Shown piece after piece: positions 1 to 8,617 of a stretch of DNA of 64,000 nt. Location of the stretch: assembly GCF_014127485.1 (NCBI RefSeq), contig NZ_CP059903.1, forward strand, positions 248,001 to 312,000, given 5' to 3'. The DNA comes from Nocardioides dongkuii (lineage in GTDB: Bacteria > Actinomycetota > Actinomycetes > Propionibacteriales > Nocardioidaceae). The position numbers were made by a program, and so were the translations under genes. A model generated the notes under the pieces. It saw only the letters and a program-made list of their open reading frames with translations, searched no databases and was not told where the DNA came from. Position 1 is the stretch's first letter. Each line of letters opens with the position of its first letter.

Positions 1-908
1 TGGGTCGGGTCGGTGCCGAACATCGGCGGGTCGTCGGAGTCGATCGTCACCAGCAGGCCGGCGTCGACCATCTCGGCGATCCGGCGGTGGCTGCCGTCGC
101 CGCTGCCGGAGTAGCGGCCGATGTCGCTGCTGACCGGCGTGCAGGTGAAGGGCACCCGCTCCTCGACGCACCGGCGGGTGAGGGCCGGGTCGTCGACGAC
201 GTGGTAGCCGTGGTCGATCCGGCTGCAGCCGAGCTCGTCGAGGAGCACCTCGACGTGGCGGGGCGGCCCGGACTCCGAGTGCGCCGTACGCCGCAGGCCG
301 TGGCGCGCGGCGAGCCGGTAGGCCTCCACGAACCTCCCGGGCGGGCCGTTGACCTCGGCGTAGTCCAGGCCGATGCCGAGCACCTCGTCGGCGCGGTGCT
401 CGACGACCTGCTCGACGAGCTCCACCGCGGCCGCGCCGCTGCGCTCACGGCAGATGCCGACGACGAAGGTGGCCCGGACGCCGGTGTCGGTCTCGGCGTC
501 CCGGGCGCCGGCGAGGACCCCCTCGAGGAGGGTCGGGTACGGCACGCCGGCGTGGCCGGGCGGGCTGAGGTGCACCTCCCGGTAGAGCACCCCGTGGTCG
601 GCGCCGCCCGTGGTGAGCGACTCGTAGGTCACCCGGTGGAAGTCGTCGGGGTCGCGGATCAGGGAGCCCACGACGTCCAGCACGCGGAGGAACTCGCCGA
701 GGTCCTCGTAGCTGTGGTGGTCGTAGAGGTCCTCGGCCGACCGCTCGAGGGGTACGCCGTGCTTCCGGGCGAGCTCGGCGACGGTCTGCGGGGCCACGCT
801 GCCGATCAGGTGGCAGTGCAGGCTGATCTTGGGCAGCGTCGCGACCATGGCGTCGATCGCCGGGTCGGTCGGCACCGGCGTCGACCAGGTGGTGCTGGGC
901 CTCGTCAC
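1..908 (-). CDS. Adenosine deaminase-family protein (C-terminus beyond window)
   Basis: Metal-dependent purine deaminase of the adenosine/AMP deaminase superfamily, expected to act in the cytosol on adenosine or adenine-type substrates. The reading frame is open from a GTG at 908 to the window edge (302 residues seen), so the last part is missing. Visible motifs in order are LHCHLIGS near residue 31 (metal-binding HxH; most family members have LHLHLDGS), TAHSE (catalytic Glu), RIDHGYH (His) and TIDSDDPPMF (the SDDP metal/substrate motif). The minus strand carries AAGGAG four bases before the GTG, which decides the start. It lies 132 bp downstream of the ABC transporter operon on the same strand and fits the purine-salvage setting. 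Substrate specificity cannot be read from the sequence; adenosine or a modified purine nucleoside are both possible. Confidence 0.85.
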   Translation of the reverse strand, partial: MTRPSTTWSTPVPTDPAIDAMVATLPKISLHCHLIGSVAPQTVAELARKHGVPLERSAEDLYDHHSYEDLGEFLRVLDVVGSLIRDPDDFHRVTYESLTTGGADHGVLYREVHLSPPGHAGVPYPTLLEGVLAGARDAETDTGVRATFVVGICRERSGAAAVELVEQVVEHRADEVLGIGLDYAEVNGPPGRFVEAYRLAARHGLRRTAHSESGPPRHVEVLLDELGCSRIDHGYHVVDDPALTRRCVEERVPFTCTPVSSDIGRYSGSGDGSHRRIAEMVDAGLLVTIDSDDPPMFGTDPT

Positions 909-954
909 GGGGCTCCTTCGGGGGGTGGGGCGGACAGGTGGCAGGGGGCGGCCG

Positions 955-1004
955 GGGACGTCATACGAGGTGGTCGCTATCGCCGCCAGGTCGTATGACG
1001 TCCC
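955..1004. repeat. Perfect 14-bp inverted repeat with 22-nt spacer
   Basis: The arms GGGACGTCATACGA (955-968) and TCGTATGACGTCCC (991-1004) are exact reverse complements separated by 22 nt. The repeat sits between the last permease gene and the deaminase gene, all on the minus strand. No T-tract follows on either strand, so a classic intrinsic terminator is not supported. It could be an operator for the deaminase gene or a processing/termination hairpin at the end of the transporter operon. Confidence 0.75.
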
Positions 1005-1040
1005 GGGCGGCGGCGGGCAGCGGGCAGGCGGCGGGGAGCC

Positions 1041-1892
1041 TCAGCCGTCCGTGGCGGACCGCCCGAACCTGCTGAGCACGGCGGCCTCGATGAGCTGGGC
1101 GACGAGGTAGAGCAGCAGCGCGGTGACGGTGACCACGACGACCAGCGCCCAGACACGGGCGTTCTGCGAGCGGCCGGCGGCGGAGACGACGGCGTACCCG
1201 ATGCCCTTGCCGGTGGCCAGCCACTCGGCGAGCAGGGCGCCGGTCAGCGCACCCGGCACCGCGATCCGCACGGAGGCGAACAGCGCCGGCAGCGCCGAGG
1301 GGAAGCCGACCCGGAGCAGCACGGTCGAGGGCGAGCCGCCGTACACGAGCACCAGGTCGCGCATCTGCGGCGAGACCGAGCGCAGCCCGAGGACGATGTT
1401 CACCAGGGCCGGGAAGAGCACGACGATGGCGCTCATGATCGCGACGATCGCGTAGCCGCGGCCGACGAGCAGGATCAGGATCGGGGCGAGCGCGATCAGC
1501 GGGACCGTCTGCAGGACCAGCGCGACCGGCATCACCGCGCCCTCGAGCATCCGGTAGCGGACCACGACCGCGGCGAGCACGATCGCTGTCAGCATCCCCG
1601 TGGCGAAGCCGATCCCGGCGTCGGTGAGGGTCTGCTGGAGGAGCGTCCAGATCTCGGCGCGCAGCTCGGCGGAGTCGTCCTCCCCGAAGAGGGTGGTCCA
1701 CACCTCGGCGGGTGTCTTGCCGACGTACGGCGAGACGTCCCAGACGCGCAGCGCGGCGATCCACAGCAGCACCACCACGGCCAGGACCAGCGCCATCGTC
1801 GCGACCTGGCGGACCACGGCGCGCAGGAAGGAGCCGGCCCGGCCGACGTCGGCGGCCGCGGGGCTCAGCGGGGTCAGCAGCTCGGTGCTCAC
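1041..1892 (-). CDS. ABC transporter permease, NitT/TauT type (second permease)
   Basis: Integral membrane permease of a NitT/TauT-type (SsuC/TauC/ThiX-like) importer, 283 residues. A short cytoplasmic N-terminus leads into a hydrophobic helix (VATMALVLAVVVLLWIAAL), followed by about five more helices. The BPD_transp_1 coupling region with the EAA-like stretch (VYGGSPSTVLLRVGFPSALP) contacts the ATPase. The start is GTG at 1892, overlapping the stop of the upstream permease gene as GTGA, a sign of translational coupling. With the preceding permease, ATPase and lipoprotein genes it forms a four-gene transporter operon. Two different permeases imply a heteromeric pore, unlike the usual single-permease TauABC set. 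The substrate is unknown; its position beside the purine operon suggests a purine-related compound (inference). Confidence 0.9.
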   Translation of the reverse strand: MSTELLTPLSPAAADVGRAGSFLRAVVRQVATMALVLAVVVLLWIAALRVWDVSPYVGKTPAEVWTTLFGEDDSAELRAEIWTLLQQTLTDAGIGFATGMLTAIVLAAVVVRYRMLEGAVMPVALVLQTVPLIALAPILILLVGRGYAIVAIMSAIVVLFPALVNIVLGLRSVSPQMRDLVLVYGGSPSTVLLRVGFPSALPALFASVRIAVPGALTGALLAEWLATGKGIGYAVVSAAGRSQNARVWALVVVVTVTALLLYLVAQLIEAAVLSRFGRSATDG

Positions 1893-2677
1893 GAGGCGGC
1901 TCCCCGCGACCAGGGGGTGACCAGCCGGGCGATCAGCCCGAACAGCGCGTAGCAGCCGCCGGCCAGGAGCGCGCAGCCGATGCCGACGGCCCAGGCCTGC
2001 TCGACGTCGACGTTCTGCTGGGCGATCTTGAGGATCAGGGCGACGCCGCGCTGCACGCCGCCGACGTACTCCCCGAGGATCGCGCCCAGGACCGCCGCCG
2101 GCGCCCCGATCCGCAGCGCCGCCAGGATCGAGGGGAGCGCGGCGACCAGCTGCACGGTGACCAGCTGCCGCAGCCGCCCGCCGCCGTACACGCTGACCAC
2201 GTCGAGGCTGGTGCGGTCCGCGGACCGCAGCCCGAGGACGGTGCCGACGACGGTGGTGAAGAAGACCGAGAGGGCGGCCAGCGCGGTCGCGGTGCCGGAG
2301 CGCTGCCCCTCCTCGGGGTTGCCGATCACGATGAAGAGCACCGGCGCGATGGCGACCAGCGGGACGCAGTAGCTGATCACCGCGACCTGCATGAGCACCG
2401 GCTCGGCGAACGGCAGCAGCAGCACCAGCGAGGCCACGAGCAGCCCGGCGAGGGTGCCGTAGCCGAAGCCCACCGCGGCCTCCTGCAGGGTCATCCCGAA
2501 GTGCAGCGAGTAGAACTCCCAGCCGTCGTCGACGGCCGAGGCGACGACGCCGTCCGGGGTGGGGACGCGGGCGTCGGCGAGCACCGTGACGGCGGCCAGC
2601 CACCACAGCGCCACCAGCCCCACGATGCCCAGCACGCCGGTCCCGAGCGACCGGGCGGTGCCGGCGGGCGTCGACAC
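1889..2677 (-). CDS. ABC transporter permease, NitT/TauT type (first permease)
   Basis: Permease of 262 residues with a hydrophobic helix right after the N-terminus (GIVGLVALWWLAAVTVL) and a typical binding-protein-dependent transport domain. The EAA-like region is VYGGGRLRQLVTVQLVAALP. Conserved stretches such as ILGEYVGGVQRGVALIL resemble SsuC/ThiX-type permeases. The GTG start at 2677 abuts the stop codon of the ATPase gene without a gap, and the gene's own stop overlaps the next permease start by 4 bp, so the genes must be co-transcribed. It is a paralogue of its neighbour at 1041-1892 but clearly divergent, consistent with a heterodimeric channel. Confidence 0.9.
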   Translation of the reverse strand: MSTPAGTARSLGTGVLGIVGLVALWWLAAVTVLADARVPTPDGVVASAVDDGWEFYSLHFGMTLQEAAVGFGYGTLAGLLVASLVLLLPFAEPVLMQVAVISYCVPLVAIAPVLFIVIGNPEEGQRSGTATALAALSVFFTTVVGTVLGLRSADRTSLDVVSVYGGGRLRQLVTVQLVAALPSILAALRIGAPAAVLGAILGEYVGGVQRGVALILKIAQQNVDVEQAWAVGIGCALLAGGCYALFGLIARLVTPWSRGAAS

Positions 2678-3496
2678 TCAGTCCTCCCCGAAGAGCAGCT
2701 CGGAGGCCCGGTCGTGCAGCGCGTGGAACTCCGGGGTGCGCATCAGGTCCGGCGTCCGCGGTCGCGGCAGGTCGACGTCGATGACCTCCTTCACGCGTCC
2801 GGGCCGCGCGCTCATCACCGCGACCTTGTCGGAGAGGAAGATCGCCTCGGAGATGCCGTGCGTGACCATCAGCGTGGTGGCGGGCTTCTCGGTCCAGATC
2901 CGCAGCAGCTCGACGTTCAGGCGCTGGCGGGTCATGTCGTCGAGGGCGCCGAACGGCTCGTCGAGGAGCAGCACGGACGGCCGCACCACCAGCGCACGGG
3001 CGATCGAGACCCGCTGGCGCATGCCGCCGGAGAGCTGGGCGGGCTTCGCGTTCTCGAAGCCCTCGAGCCCGACCAGCCGGACCAGCTCGGCGACCAGGTC
3101 CTCGTCCGGGGTACGGCCCGAGACCTGGAAGGGCAGCCGGATGTTGGAGACCACCGAGCGCCACGGCAGCAGCGCGGAGTCCTGGAAGGCGATCCCCAGC
3201 TCGTGGTCGCGGCGCAGCTCCAACGGGGTGCGGCCCTCGACCAGCGTGGTGCCGGAGGTGGGTTGCTCGAGGCCGGCGAGGATCCGCAGGATCGTGGACT
3301 TCCCGCACCCGGAGGGACCCAGGAGCGTCAGGAAGCTGCCCTTGTCGGTCCAGAGGTTGGCGTCCTCGAGGGCGGTCACCGAGCGGCGGCCGACCCGGAA
3401 GGTCTTGGTGAGGTGGTCGATCCGCACGCCGGTGCCGGTGGAGGCGGTGGCCTCCCCGGCACCGGCGCGCGTCGACGCCTGGGCGAGCTCGGACAT
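2678..3496 (-). CDS. ABC transporter ATP-binding protein, NitT/TauT type
   Basis: Cytosolic ATPase subunit that powers the importer, 272 residues, normal length for the SsuB/TauB family. Walker A is GPSGCGKST near residue 59, the signature is [15 protein letters not shown], Walker B is [13 protein letters not shown], and the switch His lies in [16 protein letters not shown]. The N-terminal roughly 20 residues are Ala/Thr/Gly-rich and probably disordered. ATG start at 3496; the lipoprotein gene ends one base upstream and the first permease begins directly after this stop. Family assignment is secure; the transported substrate is not identifiable from this subunit. Confidence 0.93.
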   Translation of the reverse strand: MSELAQASTRAGAGEATASTGTGVRIDHLTKTFRVGRRSVTALEDANLWTDKGSFLTLLGPSGCGKSTILRILAGLEQPTSGTTLVEGRTPLELRRDHELGIAFQDSALLPWRSVVSNIRLPFQVSGRTPDEDLVAELVRLVGLEGFENAKPAQLSGGMRQRVSIARALVVRPSVLLLDEPFGALDDMTRQRLNVELLRIWTEKPATTLMVTHGISEAIFLSDKVAVMSARPGRVKEVIDVDLPRPRTPDLMRTPEFHALHDRASELLFGED

Positions 3497-3497
3497 G

Positions 3498-4559
3498 TCA
3501 GGGCAGCTCCGTGAGCTCGGGCTTCTCCTCGAGCAGCTCCTCGAGCAGCGAGAGGTCGAAGAGGTCCTCGGCCTCGATCTCGATGCCGGCGGCCTCGAGG
3601 GTCGCCATGTTCTGCCCGATCAGGTCGTCGGTGATGGTGAACAGGCCGTTGGCCTCGACGTCGGGCGTCACGATCAGGCCGGTCTGCACCTCGGACTGCT
3701 CGACCTCCTTGGCCATGTCGAGCTTGAGGTCCTTGCCGTACTCCTCGACCGCCATCCGCGCGCCCTCCTCGGGATCGGCGAGGGCGTCCTGCCAGCCGCG
3801 GATCTCGGCCTCCAGGAAGGCCTTCACCTTGTCCGGCTCCTCCTCGATCATCCGGTCGGTGGTGATCACCGACTCGGCCACGAAGGGCAGGCCGTTGTCG
3901 GCGAAGGGCAGGTTGGTGACCTCGATCCCCTGCGCCTGGACGGTGATCGACTCGTTGGTCACGTAGGCCAGGAAGCCGTCGACCTCGCCGTCGAGCAGCG
4001 GGGCGGGGTCGTACTCCACCGGCACCTTCTCGACGTCCTCGGGGTCGATGCCGTTGACCTCGAGCAGGGCGTCGAAGAGGGTCTCGTTGCCGCCGGCCTG
4101 GACGCCGATCTTCTTGCCGACCAGGTCCTCCGGCGTGGCGATGTCGCCGCCGTCGGCCAGCGACAGGATCGTGAACGGGTTCTTCTGGAACTTGGTGCCC
4201 ACGATCTTCAGCGGGGCGTCCTCCTCGGCGATGACCTGGGCGGCGGAGACCGCGTTGCTCAGGCCGAAGTCGGCGTCCTCGGTGGCGACGAGGGTCTCGA
4301 TCGCGCCGGGGCCGGGGTCCATCGTCACCGAGCTGAACCCCACCTCCTCGTAGTAGCCCTCGCTGTCGGCGAAGAACTCGCCGGCGAACTCGGCGTTCTT
4401 GATCCAGGACAGCTGCAGGGTCACGGCCCCGAAGTCCGCCTCGCCGGTGCCCTCGGCGCCGGTGTCGGGGTCGCCGTCGTCCGACCCGCAGGCGGAGAGG
4501 GCGAGGACGGCGGTGGCCAGCAGGGCGCCGGCACGCGAGGCGCGCGTGCGTGAGGTCAT
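3498..4559 (-). CDS. Substrate-binding lipoprotein, NMT1/ThiY-like (ABC importer)
   Basis: Extracytoplasmic solute-binding lipoprotein of 353 residues. A twin-Arg-poor signal peptide ends in the lipobox LSAC with the acylated Cys at residue 24, followed by an Asp/Gly-rich linker. The mature part has the NMT1/SsuA/ThiY fold pattern: [20 protein letters not shown] at the start, the [11 protein letters not shown] loop, and the [11 protein letters not shown] segment. Its closest look is to ThiY-type and pyrimidine/purine-precursor binders rather than nitrate or taurine binders. ATG at 4559 is preceded by GGAG with a 7-nt spacer. It is the first gene of the transporter operon, and a GlnR-like double box lies 120-160 bp upstream. 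Import of a nitrogenous purine or its breakdown product is inferred from context only. Confidence 0.88.
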   Translation of the reverse strand: MTSRTRASRAGALLATAVLALSACGSDDGDPDTGAEGTGEADFGAVTLQLSWIKNAEFAGEFFADSEGYYEEVGFSSVTMDPGPGAIETLVATEDADFGLSNAVSAAQVIAEEDAPLKIVGTKFQKNPFTILSLADGGDIATPEDLVGKKIGVQAGGNETLFDALLEVNGIDPEDVEKVPVEYDPAPLLDGEVDGFLAYVTNESITVQAQGIEVTNLPFADNGLPFVAESVITTDRMIEEEPDKVKAFLEAEIRGWQDALADPEEGARMAVEEYGKDLKLDMAKEVEQSEVQTGLIVTPDVEANGLFTITDDLIGQNMATLEAAGIEIEAEDLFDLSLLEELLEEKPELTELP

Positions 4560-4680
4560 GGGAGTGCTCCAGCTTCTGCGGTGGGCTCGACGTCGCGAGC
4601 GCTGAGGGGTGGTCGTCCCGGTACGGCCGGTGGTGTGACGTGAACGTAGGAGCGCGGGATTTCGCGGCCGGACGTTGCAG

Positions 4681-4717
4681 GTTTCGGCGCCGTTACAACG
4701 CTCGTTTCAGGTGTGAC
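4681..4717 (-). promoter_or_regulatory. GlnR-like double box upstream of the transporter operon
   Basis: Read on the minus strand the order is GTCAC-N4-GAAAC-N7-GTAAC-N6-GAAAC. The actinobacterial nitrogen regulator GlnR is known to bind GTnAC-N6-GaAAC pairs. The pair GTAAC-GGCGCC-GAAAC (4681-4696) matches that pattern exactly in sequence and spacing; the second pair matches in sequence with altered spacing. It lies in the 184-bp gap ahead of the binding-protein gene (start 4559) and is oriented with it. GlnR itself is not in the window. Confidence 0.6.
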
Positions 4718-4743
4718 GGGGCCCACTCGTCAGGACGGCCGGG

Positions 4744-5211
4744 TCAGTAGTGCGTGCGGGCTTCGTGACCGAGCCAGGCCTGGAACGGCGCGAACCGGTC
4801 CGCGACCGGCGCCGCGGCGACCGCCATCGGCCAGGTGGCCCGGTCGCGCCCGAGCAGGTCGTAGAACGCGCGGTCGTCGAACCCGCCACGGGCGGCGTCG
4901 TCGCGGTCCGCGGCGTACACGACCCGGTCCAGCCGGGCCCAGAGCGCCGCCGACACGCACAGCGGGCACGGCTCGCAGGAGGTGAACAGGGTGCAGCCGA
5001 CCAGGGAGAAGTCCCGCAGCTCGGCGCAGGCCGCGCGGATCGCCACCACCTCGGCGTGCGCGGTCGGGTCGTGGTCGCGGGTCACCCGGTTGGTGCCGGT
5101 GGCGAGGACGGCGCCGTCGCGGACGACGAGCGCGCCGAACGGCCCGCCGCCGGCGGCGACGTTCTCCACGGCAAGCCGGACGGCGCGGTCGAGCCAGGCC
5201 TGGTCGGTCAT
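4744..5211 (-). CDS. guaD: Guanine deaminase (cytidine-deaminase-fold type)
   Basis: Converts guanine to xanthine plus ammonia in the cytosol, feeding xanthine dehydrogenase. The protein has 155 residues, matching the Bacillus subtilis GuaD type. Zinc and catalytic motifs are PTAHAEVVAIRAA (HAE) and SCEPCPLC (PCxxC). GuaD-specific hallmarks are GGFDDRAFYDLL and the C-terminal tail FQAWLGHEARTHY, whose final aromatic residue in this family closes over the partner active site of the domain-swapped dimer. ATG at 5211 overlaps the stop of the xanthine dehydrogenase gene (ATGA). It is the last gene of the purine operon. A generic nucleoside deaminase is the alternative, but the C-terminal signature argues for guanine. 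Confidence 0.9.
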   Translation of the reverse strand: MTDQAWLDRAVRLAVENVAAGGGPFGALVVRDGAVLATGTNRVTRDHDPTAHAEVVAIRAACAELRDFSLVGCTLFTSCEPCPLCVSAALWARLDRVVYAADRDDAARGGFDDRAFYDLLGRDRATWPMAVAAAPVADRFAPFQAWLGHEARTHY

Positions 5212-7847
5212 GCGTGCTCCTCGCGGGCCAGCCGCCACAGCCGGTCCCGGCTCATCGGCAGCTCGTGGGGGCGTACGCCGAGGGCGTCGCGGACGGCGTT
5301 CGCGACGGCGGGGGCGACCGGGTTGTACGGCGCCTCGCTCATCGACTTGGCGCCGTGCGGTCCGAGCACGTCGTAGGTGTCGGCGAAGAGCACCTCGGTC
5401 GTGGGCAGGTCCCCCATCTGCGGGACCCGGTAGTGCCGGAAGGTGCGGGTGGTCACCTCGCCGTCGACGACCCGCACCTCCTCGTAGAGGGCGCTGCCGT
5501 AGCCCTGCGCCACGCCGCCCTCGACCTGGCCGCGCAGCTGCTCGGGGTGGAGCGGCACCCCGGCGTCGACGGCCTGCACGGAGTGCAGGACGCGGAGCTC
5601 GCCGGTGGCGGGGTCCACGGCGACCCGCACGGCGTGCACGTTGAACGCGACCGACCGCGGGGAGCCGTGGTGCTCGCCGTGCCCGGTGACGACGCCGGTG
5701 GCGCCGGCGTCGAGCTGCTTGCGGAGGTCGCGGGCGGCGGCGAGGACCGCGCCGCCGGCGACCACCGAGCCGGTCGACCCGAAGGCGCCGGTGTCGTACG
5801 CCGCGGCTTCGGTGTCGCCGGAGCGCAGCCGGACGCGCGCGGGGTCGATGCCGAGCTCGCCGGCCACGAGCTGGACGTGGACGGTCGCGGTCCCGTTGCC
5901 GAACTCGGCGGTGCCGACGCCGACCGTGACGGTGTCGTCGTCCTCGCGCGTGACCGTCGCGTCGGCGTGGTGGCCGCGCGGCGGGATCGTGGCGATCATC
6001 GCGGCGGCGAGCCCCTCGCCGACCAGCCAGCCGTCGGGGACGGCGGGGGCGTCCGGGTCGGCCGGGTCGTCCGCGAGCGCCGCCTCGGCGAGGTCCAGGC
6101 ACTGGTCGAGCCCGTAGCTGCCGAAGACCAGGTCGGTGTCCGGGGCGCCGTTGACCACGAAGTCGTCCCCGGGACGGACGACGTTGCGGCGGCGTACCTC
6201 CGCGGGGGTGAGGCCGGCCTCGCGGGCCAGCTCGTCGAGGGCCGACTCGATCGCGAAGGCGACCTGGCCCAGGCCGTAGCCGCGGAACGCGCCCGAGGGC
6301 GGGTTGTGGGTGTAGACCGCCTCGGCGTCGACCCGCTTGCTGGCGCAGCGGTAGAGCGCCACCGACTCGTGGCAGCCGTGGAAGAGGACGCCGGGCGCGT
6401 GGTTGCCGTAGGCGCCGGTGTCGCTGAGGACGTCGAGGCGGATCGCGGTGAGGACGCCGTCGGCGTCGGCGCCCAGCTCGACCTCCACCCGCACCGGGTG
6501 GCGGCCGGGGACGAGCGTGAACTGCTCCTCGCGGGTGAGGTCGAGCTGGACCGGCCGGCGCACGCCCGCCTCCGCCAGCCGCAGCACGGCGAGCGCCACC
6601 ACGTCCTCGACGAGCATCTCCTGCTTGCCGCCGAAGCCGCCGCCGACCCGGCCGGTGGTGACCCGCACCCGGTCGGGGTCCAGCCCCAGCACGTGGGCGA
6701 GCTCGTCGCGGACCAGGAACGGCACCTGGGTGCTGCTGCGGACGACCAGCCGGTCGTCGTCGTCGAGCCAGGCGCGGGCGCCGTGGGTCTCGAGCGCGGC
6801 GTGGTTGACCCGTCCGCTGCGCCAGGTGCCGGCCACCCGGTGGGCGGCCGCGGCCAGGCCGGCGGCGACGTCGCCGACCTCGCCGTGCGTCCGGGCCACC
6901 ACGTTGCGGGCCGGGTCCGCGATCCGGGAGCGCGTCGCCGACTTCTCGCCGTGCACGAGCGGGGCGCCCGGGCGGCGGGCCTCCTCCGGGTCGTGGACGG
7001 CGGGCAGCACGTCGTACTCCACCCGCAGGAGGGCGAGCGCCTCCTCGGCGACGGCGAGGCTCTCGGCGACCACCGCGGCGACCCGCTGCCCCCGGAACCG
7101 GACGACGTCGTCGAGGAGCCGGGTGTCGTCGGGGTCGTCGAGCCGGCTGTCGTGGCGGGCGGTGGAGAACAGCACGTCCGGGGCGTCGCGGTGGGTCAGG
7201 ACGAGGCGGACGCCGGGGAGCGCCTCGGCGCGGCTGGTGTCGAGGGCGGTGATCCGGGCGTGCGCGTGCGGGCTGGTCAGCAGCTTCAGGTGCAGGACGC
7301 CGTCGGTGGGGAGGTCGAGGGTGTACGCCTCGCGCCCGGTGACGATCCGGGGCCCCGCCGGCGCCGGCGTCGAGCAGCCGACGGACCGCCCGTCGCCGCA
7401 GCCGCCCCCGACGTTGGTGCGCCCCGCGAGCGCGTCGCGGATCGACCGGTAGCCGGTGCAGCGGCACAGGTTGCCCTTGAACGCCGCCTCCAGGCCGTCG
7501 GCGGCCACGGTGCCGTCGGGGTCGGCGAGCGCGGTGGCGGTGACGACGTACCCGGCGGTGCAGAAGCCGCACTGGAACCCCTGGGCGTCGAGGAAGCGCT
7601 GCTGCACGGGGGAGGGCGCGTCCGGCGTGCCGAGGCCGTGGGCGGTGGTGACCTCGCACCCGGCCGCCCGGACGGCGGGGTGCACGCAGGAGTGCACCGG
7701 CACCCCGTCGACCAGGACCGTGCAGGCGCCGCAGTCGCCGGCGTCGCAGCCCTTCTTCACCGCCGTGGTGCCGGTCTCGCGCAGCCACGAGCGCAGGCAC
7801 TGCCCGGGGGCGGGCTCGCCGCGCACCGGCGTCCCGTCGACGATCAT
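5208..7847 (-). CDS. Xanthine dehydrogenase: fused [2Fe-2S] and molybdopterin subunits
   Basis: Oxidises hypoxanthine/xanthine to urate; 879 residues. Residues 1 to about 155 form the iron-sulfur part: a ferredoxin-type cluster motif CDAGDCGACTVLVDG, then the alpha-helical [2Fe-2S] domain with CGFC and CRCTGYR. From about residue 180 it is the molybdenum hydroxylase large subunit. It contains GGGFGGKQE, the AFRGYGLGQ loop (usually AFRGFG), and near the C-terminus GAKSMSEAP with the conserved catalytic Glu of the GxGE/SE region. The FAD domain is absent and encoded by the next gene upstream (7844-8617). This FeS-Mo fusion plus separate FAD protein differs from the R. capsulatus split (FeS-FAD / Mo) and from three-gene sets. 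ATG at 7847 overlaps the FAD gene by 4 bp. No XdhC-type cofactor-insertion gene is seen nearby. Confidence 0.9.
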   Translation of the reverse strand: MIVDGTPVRGEPAPGQCLRSWLRETGTTAVKKGCDAGDCGACTVLVDGVPVHSCVHPAVRAAGCEVTTAHGLGTPDAPSPVQQRFLDAQGFQCGFCTAGYVVTATALADPDGTVAADGLEAAFKGNLCRCTGYRSIRDALAGRTNVGGGCGDGRSVGCSTPAPAGPRIVTGREAYTLDLPTDGVLHLKLLTSPHAHARITALDTSRAEALPGVRLVLTHRDAPDVLFSTARHDSRLDDPDDTRLLDDVVRFRGQRVAAVVAESLAVAEEALALLRVEYDVLPAVHDPEEARRPGAPLVHGEKSATRSRIADPARNVVARTHGEVGDVAAGLAAAAHRVAGTWRSGRVNHAALETHGARAWLDDDDRLVVRSSTQVPFLVRDELAHVLGLDPDRVRVTTGRVGGGFGGKQEMLVEDVVALAVLRLAEAGVRRPVQLDLTREEQFTLVPGRHPVRVEVELGADADGVLTAIRLDVLSDTGAYGNHAPGVLFHGCHESVALYRCASKRVDAEAVYTHNPPSGAFRGYGLGQVAFAIESALDELAREAGLTPAEVRRRNVVRPGDDFVVNGAPDTDLVFGSYGLDQCLDLAEAALADDPADPDAPAVPDGWLVGEGLAAAMIATIPPRGHHADATVTREDDDTVTVGVGTAEFGNGTATVHVQLVAGELGIDPARVRLRSGDTEAAAYDTGAFGSTGSVVAGGAVLAAARDLRKQLDAGATGVVTGHGEHHGSPRSVAFNVHAVRVAVDPATGELRVLHSVQAVDAGVPLHPEQLRGQVEGGVAQGYGSALYEEVRVVDGEVTTRTFRHYRVPQMGDLPTTEVLFADTYDVLGPHGAKSMSEAPYNPVAPAVANAVRDALGVRPHELPMSRDRLWRLAREEHA

Positions 7848-8617
7848 GCGGCGGCCCCCCGGAGCTCCGCGACGACCTGGCGGGCGAGCGTGGCGGTCAC
7901 CGACGCGCGCCAGTCGGGGGCGCCGTGCGGGTCGTCGTACCAGCAGTCGACCGCGGCGAGCCCCTCCTCGAGACGCCCCGCGGCGAGCACCACGGGCCGG
8001 GTGGTGGCAGCGGTGACGGTCACCCGGTCGCCGACGCCGATGACCACCGCCGAGGACCGACCGTGCGGCGTGAGCGCGATCCGGCGGAACGCCGTGGGCG
8101 CGGCCAGCGCGTCGAGGGGTACGTCGACCGCGCGCAGCACCTCGCCGGGGGCCAGGGAGGTGTCCCGGACGCCGCGCACCAGCTCGGCGACCGGCTCGCG
8201 CCGCTCCCCGCCGCCGGGGGTCCAGACGACGGCGGTCCCGTCGAGTGCCGCGGCGAGCGAGGTCATCGCGCCGGCCGGCAGCGCCAGCGCGATGTTGCCG
8301 CCGACGGTCGCGGCGTGCTGGATCTTGAACGACATGAGGAAGGCATCGGCGGCCGCCCGGACCAGCGGGGCGAGCCTGCCGAGGAGCGGCGAGGAGACCA
8401 GCTCGGCGACGGTGCAGGTGGCGGCGATGCGCAGGGTCCCCCCGACGACCTCCACCGGAGGCCAGCCCAGCGCGGTCAGGTCGACCAGCCCCGAGGTGCC
8501 GGGCTGGGGCTCGGAGAAGAGCCAGGTGCCGCCGGCGAGGAGCGTCTCGCCGGGGGCCAGCCGGAGCTCGTCGCGGTCGGCGGGGCGCCGGAACGAGCGC
8601 ACCGTGTGCAGGTCCAT
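7844..8617 (-). CDS. Xanthine dehydrogenase FAD-binding subunit
   Basis: FAD subunit of the molybdenum hydroxylase, passing electrons from the FeS clusters to NAD or another acceptor; 257 residues. It shows the PCMH-type FAD-binding motif LLAGGTWLFSE (residues about 25-35; usually AGGTDL) and the second FAD loop IQHAATVGGNIALALPAGAM. A CO-dehydrogenase flavoprotein C-terminal domain follows. ATG at 8617 overlaps the stop of the regulator gene by one base, and its end overlaps the FeS-Mo subunit by 4 bp, so the two XDH proteins are made together. The Asp of AGGTDL is Trp-Leu here, a family variation to note. Confidence 0.9.
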   Translation of the reverse strand: MDLHTVRSFRRPADRDELRLAPGETLLAGGTWLFSEPQPGTSGLVDLTALGWPPVEVVGGTLRIAATCTVAELVSSPLLGRLAPLVRAAADAFLMSFKIQHAATVGGNIALALPAGAMTSLAAALDGTAVVWTPGGGERREPVAELVRGVRDTSLAPGEVLRAVDVPLDALAAPTAFRRIALTPHGRSSAVVIGVGDRVTVTAATTRPVVLAAGRLEEGLAAVDCWYDDPHGAPDWRASVTATLARQVVAELRGAAA

